Shown here piece after piece: positions 49,276-49,722 of a stretch of DNA of 49,722 nt; within the stretch, counting starts at the first letter, position 1, and the number at the start of each line of letters is the position of its first letter. The translations under genes and the position numbers were made by a program. The notes beneath the pieces are model-generated. The model did not search any database. It was not told the origin of the DNA and worked only from the letters and a program-made list of their open reading frames with translations. The stretch is from Alphaproteobacteria bacterium (GTDB lineage: Bacteria > Pseudomonadota > Alphaproteobacteria > Micavibrionales > UBA2020), in contig JAIOQI010000063.1 of assembly GCA_021413445.1 (NCBI GenBank), positions 1 to 49,722 of the forward strand. The letters are read 5' to 3'.

Positions 49276-49722
49276 CTACACATTAAACCTGAACAGCATG
49301 ATATCGCCGTCTTTGACGACGTATTCTTTACCTTCCGAGCGCATTTTTCCAGCTTCTTTTGCGGCCTGTTCGCCGCCGAGGCCGAGGAAATCCTTTATGT
49401 CAATGGTCTCGGCGCGGATGAAGCCGCGCTCGAAGTCGGTGTGGATGACCCCTGCCGCCTGCGGCGCCTTGGACAGGTTCTTGACCGTCCAGGCCCGCGC
49501 CTCCTTGGGGCCGACGGTGAAGAAGGTGATGAGGTCGAGCAGCTTGTACCCGGCGCGAATGACGCGGTTCAGCCCCGCCTCATCAAGACCGATCGAGTCC
49601 AGAAATTCCTTCTTCTCCTCCTCCGACCCGAGCTGGGCGATGTCGGATTCGATGGCCGCGCAGATGACCACGTATTCCGCGCCCTGCGCCTTCGCCATCG
49701 CAGCGACGCGCTCCGTATATTG
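49276..49722 (-). CDS. ychF: ribosome-binding ATPase YchF (3' part)
   Basis: The last 148 codons of YchF/OBG-type ATPase, open through the window edge. [92 protein letters not shown] is the helical and TGS region, and [17 protein letters not shown] is the diagnostic C-terminus. YchF binds ATP and the ribosome and influences oxidative-stress responses. The nucleotide-binding part is outside the window. It precedes the AbiU2-like gene in the same direction by 18 bases. Confidence 0.95.
   Translation of the reverse strand, partial: QYTERVAAMAKAQGAEYVVICAAIESDIAQLGSEEEKKEFLDSIGLDEAGLNRVIRAGYKLLDLITFFTVGPKEARAWTVKNLSKAPQAAGVIHTDFERGFIRAETIDIKDFLGLGGEQAAKEAGKMRSEGKEYVVKDGDIMLFRFNV

Overview
The window looks like chromosomal DNA of a GC-rich alphaproteobacterium. 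Pointers are a twin-helix HIG1-type small protein, a UbiH-family hydroxylase, IHF beta, a COQ9/TetR-like helical protein, GtrA/GtrB-type and TMTC-type glycosylation genes, and a methylcitrate cluster with the long PrpD type. The exact lineage cannot be read from the sequence; Rhodospirillales or Micavibrio relatives are possible. Coding density is high, with many 4-base ATGA overlaps and convergent overlaps, and no stretch above 300 bases lacks a gene. There is no rRNA, CRISPR array or recognisable insertion sequence, and only one tRNA.

Left part (1-10.1 kb): a His-rich membrane protein, ribosomal genes rpmE and rpmI-rplT (the latter behind a promoter and a terminator-like leader hairpin), a PilZ protein, two paralogous small coiled-coil proteins, a site-2 protease with CBS domains, a lipoprotein, argE, an ankyrin protein, a UbiH-like hydroxylase, ihfB, and a Nudix gene that seems to start at CTG. 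Next (10.1-21.7 kb): a 1010-residue exported TPR protein, an acetolactate-synthase-like ThDP enzyme, a dipeptide-type ABC importer without local ATPases, alanine dehydrogenase coupled to a Cys-rich peptide, and ornithine aminotransferase. 

Middle (21.7-33 kb): two tandem TMTC-like membrane glycosyltransferases lie beside a GtrB-like polyprenyl-phosphate sugar transferase, a GtrA-like protein and a zeta-toxin-like protein with a degenerate P-loop. Together these could form one surface glycosylation system. Then come a MltB-type transglycosylase and a SET-domain protein, followed by an AT-rich islet (about 29.2-30.8 kb) carrying higBA and a ParB-like-motif gene. The islet abuts the 3' end of tRNA-Arg(ACG). 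An esterase, a HIG1-type protein, a HicA-like protein without HicB and a family 9 glycosyltransferase follow.

Right part (33-49.7 kb): a YejA-type binding protein coupled to an adenosine-kinase-like PfkB enzyme, an OmpR/EnvZ-type two-component pair, ilvE, an Lcl-like protein, a cyanophycinase-like peptidase, two AT-rich tandem secreted paralogues, and a prpD-prpB-prpC operon ending in a membrane-anchored Nudix-like protein. The 5' end of prpD is cut off by an AT-rich segment encoding a HEPN/AbiU2-like protein and carrying a dispersed palindromic repeat. The last gene is the 3' part of ychF. 

Metabolically, peptide uptake, ArgE, RocD, Ald, cyanophycinase, IlvE and the methylcitrate cycle all fit growth on peptides and amino acids. 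The strongest signs of foreign or unusual DNA are the tRNA-linked higBA islet, the AbiU2/prpD junction, the 42.9-43.7 kb tandem pair, and the hairpin in the rpmI leader.
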